In this document: positions 27,944-36,037 of the stretch, piece by piece | Position numbering within the stretch: position 1 is the first letter of the stretch | Layout of the letters: each line of letters starts with the position of its first letter | DNA from: C-114 sp963719285 | GTDB taxonomy: Bacteria > Chloroflexota > Limnocylindria > Limnocylindrales > CSP1-4 | NCBI GenBank assembly: GCA_963719285.1 | Contig: CAVRBO010000004.1 | Coordinates: forward strand, 806,001-870,000 | Direction of reading: 5' to 3' | DNA: 64,000 nucleotides | Made by a program: the position numbers and the translations under genes | The notes under the pieces: generated by a model | The model's input: only the letters and a program-made list of their open reading frames with translations | What the model was told of the DNA's origin: nothing | Database searches by the model: none

Positions 27944-29230
27944 CTAGCGCGTGCCGGCGGGTTCGCGGTCGGCGACCGTCGTCGGCATCGAGGCGAGGAG
28001 CGGATCGGTCCACGTCCATGCCGCCCCGTGATGCTTGCCGACCGCGCCGTGGCGGGCGGCCTCCGTCCGCAGCGGCAGGCCGAAGATCTCGATGAAGCCC
28101 ACGGCGGAGGCGTGGTCGAACGCGTCGTCGGCGTCGTACGTCGCCAGCGTCTTCTCGTACAGCGACAGCGGCGACCGACGGCCGGCGATGACCGCCTGGC
28201 CGTGGTCGAGCCGGATCCGGACCTCGCCGGACACGACCCGCTGCGACGACGCGACGTAGGTCCGCAGGTCGCGATGAAGGGCGCTGAACCACAGGCCGTC
28301 GTAGGTCAGCTGGGCCAGCTCGTCGGCGACGAGCCGGTCGAACCGGAGCGTGTCCTTGGACAGCGTCAGTCCCTCGAGGGCGCGATGCGCCGCATGGAGG
28401 ATCGTCGCGGCCGGCGTCTCGTAGATCTCGCGGCTCTTGATGCCCACCAGCCGGTCCTCGACGTGGTCGATCCGACCGACACCGTGGGCGCCGCCGAGGG
28501 CGTGCAGCCGGTCCACGAGGTCCACGGGAGCCAGGCGTTCGCCATCGATGGAGACCGGGATACCGCCCTCGAACGCGATCGCCAGCTCGACCGGGGCCGG
28601 GGCCTCGGCGGGGGCGACCGTCCACTCGTAGGCGTCGGCCGGTGGCGTGACCCAGGGGTCCTCGAGGACCCCGGTCTCGCACGAGCGGCCCCACAGGTTG
28701 ACGTCGATCGAGTACGGCGACGCCTTCGAGATCGGGATCTCGATCCCGCGCTCCGCCGCGTAATCGATCTCCTGCTCGCGCGACAGGCCCATCCCGACCC
28801 GCATCGGGGCCACGACCTCGAGGCCCGGATCGAGGGCATGGACGGCCACGTCGAAGCGGACCTGGTCGTTGCCCTTGCCGGTGCAGCCGTGGGCGACCGC
28901 GTCGGCGCCCTCGCGCTGGGCGACCTCGACGAGGAGCTGGGCGATGAGCGGCCGGGCCAGTGCCGTGGCGAGCGGGTAGACGCCCTGGTAGAGCGCGTTC
29001 GCCTGGAGATGCGGCCACACGAAGTCGGTGACGAAGCGCTCGCGCGCATCCACGACGTAGGCCCGCGATGCGCCCGCGGACATCGCCCGGCGCTCCACGC
29101 CCTCCCGGAGCGAGCCGCCGCCGACGTCCACCGTGAGGGTCACGACCTCGACGTCGAACTGCTCGCGCAGCCAGGCGACGGCCACGGAGGTGTCGAGTCC
29201 GCCCGAGTAGGCGAGGATGACCTTCTTCAT
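27944..29230 (-). CDS. argG: Argininosuccinate synthase
   Basis: 428 residues. It joins citrulline and aspartate with ATP. The PP-loop is LAYSGGLDTSVAV at residues 6-18. HGCTGKGNDQVRFD binds citrulline, and SKASPYSIDVNLWGRSCE and YDGLWFSALHRDL are family segments. It is about 25 residues longer than the E. coli short form, with C-terminal TVADREPAGTR unstructured. The ATG overlaps the argR stop by four bases (ATGA). Last gene of argC-argJ-argB-argR-argG. Confidence 0.97.
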   Translation of the reverse strand: MKKVILAYSGGLDTSVAVAWLREQFDVEVVTLTVDVGGGSLREGVERRAMSAGASRAYVVDARERFVTDFVWPHLQANALYQGVYPLATALARPLIAQLLVEVAQREGADAVAHGCTGKGNDQVRFDVAVHALDPGLEVVAPMRVGMGLSREQEIDYAAERGIEIPISKASPYSIDVNLWGRSCETGVLEDPWVTPPADAYEWTVAPAEAPAPVELAIAFEGGIPVSIDGERLAPVDLVDRLHALGGAHGVGRIDHVEDRLVGIKSREIYETPAATILHAAHRALEGLTLSKDTLRFDRLVADELAQLTYDGLWFSALHRDLRTYVASSQRVVSGEVRIRLDHGQAVIAGRRSPLSLYEKTLATYDADDAFDHASAVGFIEIFGLPLRTEAARHGAVGKHHGAAWTWTDPLLASMPTTVADREPAGTR

Positions 29231-29910
29231 CGGGGGACCTCCTGGAGCCTGGCGCTCGACAACGGTTCGGTGGGGGCGGCCGCGTCCTCGCCGGCGGCCG
29301 ATCCGGCGGACTGGTCGCGGACCGGCTCGAGTTCGCGGAAGCGGTTCAGCCAGTGCTCGAGCCGCGTCTCGTCGGCGAACAGCACGAGGAGCGTATTGTC
29401 GCCCGCCAGCGTGCCTTCCTGATCCGTCAGTGTGGACTGGTCGATCCCCTGGGCGATGGAGCTCGCCGTACCCGGCGCGGCCGTCAGCACCAGGGTGAGC
29501 CCGCTCCGGCCGACGCGAACGGGGATGTCCGCGAGCAGGCGCCGCAGGAGCGCGTCGGACGTCGGCGCTCCGCCGGCGGCCAGGTCGGCCGCCGAGACGT
29601 ACACGTGGCGCTCCCCGCGGGTGATCTTCACGAGCCCGAGCTCCGCCACGTCCCGGCTCACGGTCGCCTGGGTGACGTCCATCCCCCGGACGCGGAGCGC
29701 CTCGACGAGGTCCTGCTGGCTCCCGATCGCCGAGCGGGCCACGAGCTCCCGGATCGCCCGCTGGCGGGCCGACTTCAGGGACGCCGGCGAGATCGCCGGG
29801 ACGGCCGGTGACGCGACCGGCGGACGGGCGGCCGCGGTCGCGCCGAACGAGACCGGCGCGCCCGGCGTGGTAAGCCTGGCATTGGGCGCGCCGCCGCGAC
29901 GGCCGTTCAC
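29227..29910 (-). CDS. argR: Arginine repressor ArgR with N-terminal extension
   Basis: 227 residues from GTG 29910, against about 150 for typical ArgR. Residues 1-48 are a low-complexity Ala/Pro/Val extension. The winged helix is ARQRAIRELVARSAIGSQQDLVEALRVRGMDVTQATVSRDVAELGLVKI. The C-terminal arginine-binding oligomerisation domain is present (GLTLVLTAAPGTASSIAQGIDQ, EGTLAGDNTLLVLFADETRLEHWLNRF), followed by a 30-residue acidic tail. The start lies 10 bases after the argB stop, but an internal start nearer the HTH cannot be excluded. Being inside the operon it controls, it should autoregulate through the site at 33288-33321. Confidence 0.9.
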   Translation of the reverse strand: MNGRRGGAPNARLTTPGAPVSFGATAAARPPVASPAVPAISPASLKSARQRAIRELVARSAIGSQQDLVEALRVRGMDVTQATVSRDVAELGLVKITRGERHVYVSAADLAAGGAPTSDALLRRLLADIPVRVGRSGLTLVLTAAPGTASSIAQGIDQSTLTDQEGTLAGDNTLLVLFADETRLEHWLNRFRELEPVRDQSAGSAAGEDAAAPTEPLSSARLQEVPR

Positions 29911-29920
29911 CGGGCCGCGC

Positions 29921-30709
29921 TCACGACACGCCGGCGCCGGCCGGCCGCCGGGCGGTGATCCGGGTGCCGAACGACGGATCGGACAGCGCCCGCTCGAGGG
30001 CGGCCGGCGCCGCCGAATCGGCGATGACCGCCTCCGCCTCGTCCCAACCCAGCGCGCCGAGCGCAGCCCGGACCTTGGGGACCATGCCCCCGGCGATGAC
30101 GCCGCTCGAGATGAGCTCCTCGGCCTCGCCGACCGTGAGCGTGTCGAGGCGTCGGCCGTCGCCGTCGCGGACGCCATCCACATCGGTCAGCAGGATGAGC
30201 TGGCGGGCGCCGAGACCCGCGGCGATCCCGGCCGCGACATCGTCGGCGTTGACGTTGCAGACCACGCCGGCCTCGTCCCGGGCGAGCGGAGCGACGACCG
30301 GGACCTGGCCGCCCACGAGGACGGCGTCGAGCAGGTCGCGCCGCAGTCCGACGACGTGGGCCACCAGGCCCATCGCCGGGATCCGCTCGGCCAGGAGCAG
30401 CCCGCCGTCGACTCCGGACAGGCCCACCGCATCCACCCCCAGGTCGCGCAGGCCGGCGACGAGCTCGCTGTTCACGACCCCGCGCAGGACCGCGGCGGCC
30501 ACCTCGAGCGCCTGGGCATCCGTGACCCGCAGGCCCCCCTCGAACTTGCTCGGGACGCCGAGGCGCTCGAGCCACTCGGTGATCCGTCGCCCGCCGCCAT
30601 GGACGAGGACGACCGGCCGGCGCCGGGCGACGACCGCCACCTCGGCCAGGACCTGGGCCTGGTCGGCGATCGTCGTCCCGCCGAGCTTGATGACGAGGAC
30701 TTCGCTCAT
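29921..30709 (-). CDS. argB: Acetylglutamate kinase
   Basis: 262 residues, amino-acid kinase fold. It phosphorylates N-acetylglutamate. VLVIKLGGTTI at the N-terminus is the phosphate loop, VLVHGGGRRITEWL the second glycine loop, NVNADDVAAGIAAGLGARQLILLTDVDGV the nucleotide-binding segment, and GGMVPKVRAAL the C-terminal Lys motif. The length is that of arginine-insensitive short NAGKs: the N-terminal helix used for hexamerisation is absent. Its ATG overlaps the argJ stop (ATGA). Confidence 0.97.
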   Translation of the reverse strand: MSEVLVIKLGGTTIADQAQVLAEVAVVARRRPVVLVHGGGRRITEWLERLGVPSKFEGGLRVTDAQALEVAAAVLRGVVNSELVAGLRDLGVDAVGLSGVDGGLLLAERIPAMGLVAHVVGLRRDLLDAVLVGGQVPVVAPLARDEAGVVCNVNADDVAAGIAAGLGARQLILLTDVDGVRDGDGRRLDTLTVGEAEELISSGVIAGGMVPKVRAALGALGWDEAEAVIADSAAPAALERALSDPSFGTRITARRPAGAGVS

Positions 30710-32109
30710 GTCGTGTACTCGGAGTTCTCGCGCACGTACGTCTCCGTGAGGTCACAGCCGAAGGCCTCGCCCGAGCCGTCGCCCAGGCCGAGGTCGAGTC
30801 GCACGAGGCACTCCGGCACATCCATCGCGGCCCGGACCGCCGCCCGGTCGAACGGGATCGGACCGCCGGACAGCCCGTCGAAGACGAGCGTGCCGGCGAT
30901 GGCGACGCGCAAGCGGTCGGGATCGATGGCGGCCGGGCGCCCGGCGCTCGCCTCGGCCTCGACGGTCGACAGGCCGGCGGCGGCCAGCACGGACGCATCG
31001 GCCAGACGGGCGTTACCGGCGGCCCCGACGAGGCGGCCCCAGTTCGGGTCGCGGCCATGGACGGCCGCCTTGACGAGCGAGCTGGAGACCACCGACCGGG
31101 CGACGGCCCGCGCGTCCGCGTCGTCGGCGGCACCCGTCACCTGACAGGTCAGGAGGGTCGTGGCGCCCTCACCGTCGGCCGCCTGCTGGCGGGCGAGATC
31201 GCGGGCGATCGCCTCGATCGCCGCGCCGAGGGTCGACGCCGCCGCCGAGCCCGGGCCGACCGGCGCCGCCCCCGCCGCCCCGCTGGCGAGGACGAAGACC
31301 GTATCGTTGGTGCTCGTGTCCCCGTCGATCGAGAGCTGGTTCCAGGTCCGCGCCGCGGCCGGCCGGAGCAGGCCGCTGAGCGTCGCCGGGTCGATCGTGG
31401 CATCGGTCAGCACGAGGCTCAGCATCGTCGCCATCCGGGGATGGATCATCCCGACGCCCTTGGCCATGCCCGACACGCGGACGGTCGCGGTCCCGCCCGC
31501 CTCCACCGGCAGCTCGACGGTCGTCGTGACGACCTTGGTCCGCGAATCGGTCGTCCGGAGGGCGATCGCCGCCGCCTCGAGGCCCGCGTCGCTCGGAGCG
31601 AGGCCGTCGGTCACGATCCGATCGATGCCGGGCAGGACCCGGTCGAGCGGGAGCCGCGTCCCGATGATCCCGGTCGACATCGCGAGCGCGGTGGCGGGCG
31701 GCGCGTCCAGGGCCGCGGCGAGGGCCGCCAGGATCGCCCGCTGGTCGGCCTCGCCGGCGGCGCCGGTCGCGGCATTGGCGCTACCCGAGGTCGACACCAC
31801 GCCGGTCGCCCAGCCGAACCGGCCACCGCCCTCCGGCGCGGTCGCGGCGAGGTTCGCCCGGCTGAGGCGTACGGGTGCCGCGGCCATGCTGTTCGGGGTG
31901 AAGACGGCCGCCGCGGCCGCCGGGATCCGGCCATCCGGACCCGGGAGCGTCGTGACGACGGCGAGGTCCGGGCGACCCGACGCCTTGATCCCGACGGTGG
32001 CTCCACCGGCGAGGAACCCACGGGGGATCGCGGCCCGCCGCTCGACCGCCGGGAGTCCCGACGGAGGCGCGAGGAGGGCGTCCTCGGGGCGGCGGAGCGT
32101 GTCTGTCAT
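30706..32109 (-). CDS. argJ: Bifunctional ornithine acetyltransferase / N-acetylglutamate synthase
   Basis: 467 residues, about 60 longer than most ArgJ. It recycles the acetyl group from N-acetylornithine to glutamate. The self-cleavage site is KGVGMIHPRMATML: cleavage before Thr228 makes the alpha and beta chains and Thr228 is the nucleophile. AAAVFTPNSMAAAPVRLSR, the NDTVFVLASG strand and the HGRDPNWGRL substrate loop are intact. A mobile Ala-rich loop accounts for some extra length. Overlaps argC's stop by four bases. With ArgJ present the cyclic pathway needs no separate argA or argE; argD and argF are not in the window. Confidence 0.97.
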   Translation of the reverse strand: MTDTLRRPEDALLAPPSGLPAVERRAAIPRGFLAGGATVGIKASGRPDLAVVTTLPGPDGRIPAAAAAVFTPNSMAAAPVRLSRANLAATAPEGGGRFGWATGVVSTSGSANAATGAAGEADQRAILAALAAALDAPPATALAMSTGIIGTRLPLDRVLPGIDRIVTDGLAPSDAGLEAAAIALRTTDSRTKVVTTTVELPVEAGGTATVRVSGMAKGVGMIHPRMATMLSLVLTDATIDPATLSGLLRPAAARTWNQLSIDGDTSTNDTVFVLASGAAGAAPVGPGSAAASTLGAAIEAIARDLARQQAADGEGATTLLTCQVTGAADDADARAVARSVVSSSLVKAAVHGRDPNWGRLVGAAGNARLADASVLAAAGLSTVEAEASAGRPAAIDPDRLRVAIAGTLVFDGLSGGPIPFDRAAVRAAMDVPECLVRLDLGLGDGSGEAFGCDLTETYVRENSEYTT

Positions 32110-33221
32110 GGCGCCAGGGGCAGCTGTTCGAGGCCGGCCGTCTCCCGCAACCCGAAGGCCACGTTGAATGCCTGGATCGCCTGGCCGGCGGCGCCCTTGA
32201 CGAGGTTGTCGATGACCGACAGGACGAGGATCCGGCCGGTCCGCGCGTCGAGGCTGACGTGGATCCGGGCCTGATTGCTCCCCGCCACGTGCCTGGTGGC
32301 CGGCGGCGAATCGACGACCTGGACGAACGGCTCGCCGGCATAGGCGTCCGCATACAGCGCGTCGAGCTCGGCCTGGTCCACGACCCGGGTCGGCCGGACA
32401 TGGCAGGCGGCCAGGATGCCCCGGGTCATCGGGATGAGATGGGGCAGGAAGTCGACGGCGGCGGCGCCCGGGTTCGCCGTGGCGGAGGACCCGAGCGCTG
32501 CCAGCTCCTGCTCGATCTCGGCGACGTGCCGGTGGCCCCCCACGCCGTAGGCCTTCACGCTCTCGTTCACCTCGCCGAACATCAGGTCGGCCTTGGTCTC
32601 CCGGCCCGCGCCGCTCACGCCACTCTTGGCGTCCACGACGAGGTCGCCGATGAGGCCGGCCCGCGCCAGCGGCGCGAGCGCGAGCAGGGTCGCCGTCGGG
32701 TAGCAGCCCGGCGCGCCAACGAGGCCGGGCCGGTCCGGAGCGCCGTCGCGCAGCCCGGCCAGCTCCGCCCGGTGGAGCTCCGGCAGGCCGTAGACGGCTT
32801 CCGTCAGGAGCTCCGGCCGGGGGTGCTCGAAGCCGTACCAGCGCGGGTAGTCCGACGGCGCGCGGAGCCGGAAATCGGGGCCCAGGTCGATCACGGTCGT
32901 GCCGCGCTCGAACCAGTCGCCGACCAACCCCGCCGCTACACCGTGGGGGAGGGCGAGGAAGACCGCATCGGAATCCGGGACCGCGCTGTCGACCGCGAGG
33001 CCGGTCGAGCCGAGATGGGCGTGGATCCGGCCTACGGGGACGTCCACCCGGTCTCGCCCGACCAGGCCGACGACGTCGACGGCCGGGTGTCGCGCGAGCA
33101 ACCGGATCAGCTCGGCCCCGACGTAGCCGGTGGCACCCACGATCGAGACGCGCAGCCGTGCCTCCGGAGGGCGGGGAACCCCGTGCTCCGTCTCCGGGAC
33201 CACGACACCGCCGGCGCTCAC
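32106..33221 (-). CDS. argC: N-acetyl-gamma-glutamyl-phosphate reductase
   Basis: 371 residues. It reduces acetylglutamyl phosphate with NADPH. The dinucleotide loop RVSIVGATGYVGAELIRLL begins near residue 24. The catalytic Cys173 is in LVGAPGCYPTATLLAL. DAKSGVSGAGR, GGHRHVAEIEQ and VDFLPHLIPMTRG carry the remaining active-site residues. GTG 33221 gives a 20-residue N-extension; an internal start nearer RLRVSIVG is possible, since no good Shine-Dalgarno is seen. First gene of the arginine operon, with a leader of about 65 bases from the promoter at 33293-33321. Confidence 0.95.
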   Translation of the reverse strand: MSAGGVVVPETEHGVPRPPEARLRVSIVGATGYVGAELIRLLARHPAVDVVGLVGRDRVDVPVGRIHAHLGSTGLAVDSAVPDSDAVFLALPHGVAAGLVGDWFERGTTVIDLGPDFRLRAPSDYPRWYGFEHPRPELLTEAVYGLPELHRAELAGLRDGAPDRPGLVGAPGCYPTATLLALAPLARAGLIGDLVVDAKSGVSGAGRETKADLMFGEVNESVKAYGVGGHRHVAEIEQELAALGSSATANPGAAAVDFLPHLIPMTRGILAACHVRPTRVVDQAELDALYADAYAGEPFVQVVDSPPATRHVAGSNQARIHVSLDARTGRILVLSVIDNLVKGAAGQAIQAFNVAFGLRETAGLEQLPLAP

Positions 33222-33287
33222 GGGCGCACGTGGCCGCTCACGGGCGGCAGCAGCGTCGGGGTTCCGGGGACGATCTGGAGCATGGGC

Positions 33288-33321
33288 GCATGACTATACA
33301 CAGAGTTGCATAGTCATGCAA
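33288..33321 (-). promoter_or_regulatory. argC promoter embedded in an ARG-box-like palindrome
   Basis: GCATGACTAT (33288-33297) and ATAGTCATGC (33310-33319) are a perfect 10-bp inverted repeat with a 12-base spacer. Inside it TTGCATAGTCATGCAA (33306-33321) is a second, shorter palindrome of ARG-box character. Read on the minus strand, TTGCAT (33321-33316) and TATAGT (33298-33293) are -35 and -10 elements exactly 17 bases apart. Both lie within the palindromic site, so a bound ArgR hexamer would cover the whole promoter. The local AT-richness stands out against the region. Confidence 0.85.
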
Positions 33322-33382
33322 TCGCCGGAGAAGCAGGTGGCGGAACGGTCACGCCGGCGGTGCGACTCCGGTGGTGGCTCGC

Positions 33383-33874
33383 TCAGGTCGTGACGGTCGG
33401 CACCCAGTGCGGGCCGGTCACCACGACCTCGCCCTCGGCCGTGAGTGGTTCCGGGCCGGTGTTCTCGATCCGGAAGCCGTGATGGATCTCCGTCTCGCCC
33501 ATGGACAGCATCGCACTGACCGGGCAGTACTTCGTCGCCGAGAGCTCGATGCAACGGCGCACGCCGGCCTCGGTCACGCCTGGGCCGATGACCTCGTGGA
33601 CGAGCTCGATCCGCGTGAACACCTGCGGATATTCCTTGCGCTGCACCGAGGTGCAGTGGACGACGTAGCGGTCGTAGTCCTGGCGCTTCTTGTCGAGCAT
33701 CGAGACGACGTCCATGGCGGTGCACATGACGAGTCCGGCCAGCACCACTTCGGTCGGCCGCGGGCCTGAATCGGAAGCGCGATCGTCGGCGCGGATCTCG
33801 TGGCCGGAGCTGGTCTGCGCCCGGAAGCGCATCCCGCCCTCCCAGACCGCGTCGATCGTCTTGTGGAAACTCAC
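33383..33874 (-). CDS. OsmC family peroxidase-like protein
   Basis: 163 residues. The OsmC/Ohr fold is clear, with two redox cysteines in VLAGLVMCTAMDVVSML and ATKYCPVSAMLSMG. The first Cys follows the usual (P)xE-xxxxxxxxC helix (RPTEVVLAGLVMC). Family members reduce organic hydroperoxides with a dithiol donor in the cytosol. Spacing and the CPVS form are nearer the YhfA/OsmC-like branch than Ohr. GTG 33874 is preceded at six bases by TAGGAT, a leaderless promoter. Its 5' end lies 45 bases from the ABC exporter stop. Confidence 0.88.
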   Translation of the reverse strand: MSFHKTIDAVWEGGMRFRAQTSSGHEIRADDRASDSGPRPTEVVLAGLVMCTAMDVVSMLDKKRQDYDRYVVHCTSVQRKEYPQVFTRIELVHEVIGPGVTEAGVRRCIELSATKYCPVSAMLSMGETEIHHGFRIENTGPEPLTAEGEVVVTGPHWVPTVTT

Positions 33875-33880
33875 CCGGCC

Positions 33881-33886
33881 ATCCTA
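33881..33886 (-). promoter_or_regulatory. Leaderless -10 (TAGGAT) for the osmC-like gene
   Basis: TAGGAT on the minus strand ends six bases before GTG 33874. Confidence 0.65.
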
Positions 33887-33919
33887 GTCCGCCATCCGGG
33901 CCGTGCGCGCGCGACGCCC

Positions 33920-35971
33920 TCAGGCGACGGGGCGGACCTCGTGGACGCCCTCCTCGGCCGAGGCGAACTGCTCGCGGTAGAGCCGGGCGTAGAGCCCGCC
34001 GACGGCAAGGAGCTCGGCGTGCGTGCCGCGCTCGACGATGTGGCCCCGGTCGAACACGAGGATCCGGTCGGCCCGCAGGATCGTCGAGAGCCGATGGGCG
34101 ATGGCGACCGTCGTGCGGCCCTCCATCAGCCGCTCGAGCGCCGCCTGGATGAGTCGCTCGCTCACCGTGTCGAGCGCCGATGTCGCCTCGTCGAGGATGA
34201 GGATGCGGGGGTCCTTGAGCAGGACCCGGGCGATCGCGATGCGCTGCTTCTCCCCGCCCGAGAGCTTGTATCCGCGCTCGCCCACGACCGTGTCGTAACC
34301 CTCGGGCAGCTCCATGATCCGGTCGTGGATCGCGGCGGCCCGGGTCGCCGTCTCGAGCTCGGCCTGGGTCGCGTCGGGACGGGCGTAGGTGAGGTTGTCG
34401 CGGATGCTCGCGTGGAACAGGTACGTCTCCTGGGTCACGAAGCCGATCGTCTCGCCGAGCGACGCCAGGGCGATCTTTCGGACGTCGAGCCCGTCGATCT
34501 CGACCGCGCCCTCGTCCGTGTCGTACAGCCGCGGGATGAGGTACGTGGTCGTCGTCTTGCCCGAGCCCGACGGACCCACCAGCGCCACCAGCTCCCCCGG
34601 CTCCACGGCGAAGTCCAGGCCCACCAATCCGAACGGCGGGATGACCGCCGCCGCCCCGTCCGCGTCCCCATCGCCGCCCGAGGCGCCTTCGTCCCCGTCG
34701 TCCGGGGCGTCGATCGCGGCCTGGTCCTCGTCGTCCGCGTCCTGCCCGCCGTCCACCGCCGCGGCGGTCTCGTCGGTCACCGTCGGCGCGGCGGACGGGT
34801 AGCGGAACGACACGCCGCGGAAGCGGATGCGGCCCTTGAGCGAGTGCGGATCGAGCGGCACGGCGTCCGGCGCATCGGTGATCTGGGGGTCCATCGCGAG
34901 GTACTCGAAGATCCGGTCGAACAGGGCGAGCGCGCCCTGGATCTCGACCTGGACATTGAGCAGCTGGCCGAGCGGGAAGAAGAGCCGGCTCTGGAGCGTG
35001 GTGAACGCGACGATCACCCCGGCCGTGGGCGCGGAGGTGTCGCCGTTCGCGGCCAGCGTGCCGGCCAGCCAGTACACGAACGCCGGGGTGATGCTGAAGA
35101 TCGTCCCGATGATCATGAAGAACCAGCGGCCGACCATCGCCTGGCGGATCTGGAGCACGGCCAGCTTGCGGTTGAGCTCGCGGAACCGGGCGACCGACTG
35201 GGCCTGCTGGCCGAAGGTCTTGGACAGGAGCATCCCGCTGACGCTGAGGGTCTCCTCGGTGTGGGCGGAGATGTCGGCGAGTGACTTCTGGGTCGCGCTG
35301 CTCACCTCGCGCCGGACCTTGCCGACGCGGTAGGTGAGGGCCATGAAGAACGGGAGCAGGCCCAGGGAGAGCACGGTCAGGCGCCAGTCGAGGAGGAACA
35401 TCGCCACGATGGTCGAGGCGGCGATGGCCAGGTTGCTCGTCAGCGAGCTCGCCGTGTCGGTCACGACCGACTGGATCCCGCCGACGTCGTTGGCCAGCCG
35501 GCTCTGGATCTCGCCGGTCCGGGTCTCCGTGAAGAAGCGCAGGGGCATCCGCTGGAGGTGGCTGTACAGGGCCGCCCGGAGGTCCTGCATGACGCTCTGG
35601 CCGATGACGTTGTTGAGGTACGACTGTCCGACGCCGATGAGGCCCGAGGCGATCGGGATCACGATCATCAGCCCCACGTACAGGTTCAGCCGGTCGTAGT
35701 CGCGCCCGACGATGACGTCGTCGATGAGCAGTTTCAGCAGGTACGGGTTGACCAGGCCGAGCAGGCTCGTGCCCAGGATCGCCCCGAGAACCACGCCCAC
35801 CTGGAACCGGTACGGCCGGAAGAACCCGGCGATCCAGCGAAGCGTCCGCCAGCGGCGTTCGGGCGGCATGCCGTGGGCATCGTCGACCAGGCGCTGGTTC
35901 GGCCCGCGCAGGCTGCCGCCGACCGCGCCGCCGGTCACGCTCCGGAGCCCTCTGCCACGTGGAAAACTCAT
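33920..35971 (-). CDS. ABC exporter half-transporter (fused membrane and ATPase domains)
   Basis: 683 residues. A six-helix exporter membrane domain (IAGFFRPYRFQVGVVLGAILG to about residue 345) is followed by the ATPase: Walker A GPSGSGKTT near residue 470, Q-loop VTQETYLF, signature LSGGEKQR, Walker B ILILDEATSALD and H-loop IAHRLS. It exports a lipid, drug or peptide as a homo- or heterodimer; no second half-transporter is adjacent. Between the first ATPase strand (FRYP) and the core is an insertion of about 50 residues made mostly of Asp, Glu, Gly and Ala (residues about 395-447), unusual for this family. TAGCGT ends seven bases before ATG 35971. Confidence 0.93.
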   Translation of the reverse strand: MSFPRGRGLRSVTGGAVGGSLRGPNQRLVDDAHGMPPERRWRTLRWIAGFFRPYRFQVGVVLGAILGTSLLGLVNPYLLKLLIDDVIVGRDYDRLNLYVGLMIVIPIASGLIGVGQSYLNNVIGQSVMQDLRAALYSHLQRMPLRFFTETRTGEIQSRLANDVGGIQSVVTDTASSLTSNLAIAASTIVAMFLLDWRLTVLSLGLLPFFMALTYRVGKVRREVSSATQKSLADISAHTEETLSVSGMLLSKTFGQQAQSVARFRELNRKLAVLQIRQAMVGRWFFMIIGTIFSITPAFVYWLAGTLAANGDTSAPTAGVIVAFTTLQSRLFFPLGQLLNVQVEIQGALALFDRIFEYLAMDPQITDAPDAVPLDPHSLKGRIRFRGVSFRYPSAAPTVTDETAAAVDGGQDADDEDQAAIDAPDDGDEGASGGDGDADGAAAVIPPFGLVGLDFAVEPGELVALVGPSGSGKTTTTYLIPRLYDTDEGAVEIDGLDVRKIALASLGETIGFVTQETYLFHASIRDNLTYARPDATQAELETATRAAAIHDRIMELPEGYDTVVGERGYKLSGGEKQRIAIARVLLKDPRILILDEATSALDTVSERLIQAALERLMEGRTTVAIAHRLSTILRADRILVFDRGHIVERGTHAELLAVGGLYARLYREQFASAEEGVHEVRPVA

Positions 35972-36037
35972 CGTCGGGACGCTACCACGGATGTCGCCGA
36001 TGGCCCGCCACGCCCGCCGGACGGCGGGCGTGCAGTC

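Noticed and set aside
27753..29018. Long minus-strand open frame overlapping argG in another frame
   Set aside because: argG is unmistakable on the same bases; the frame is arginine/proline shadow with no motif.
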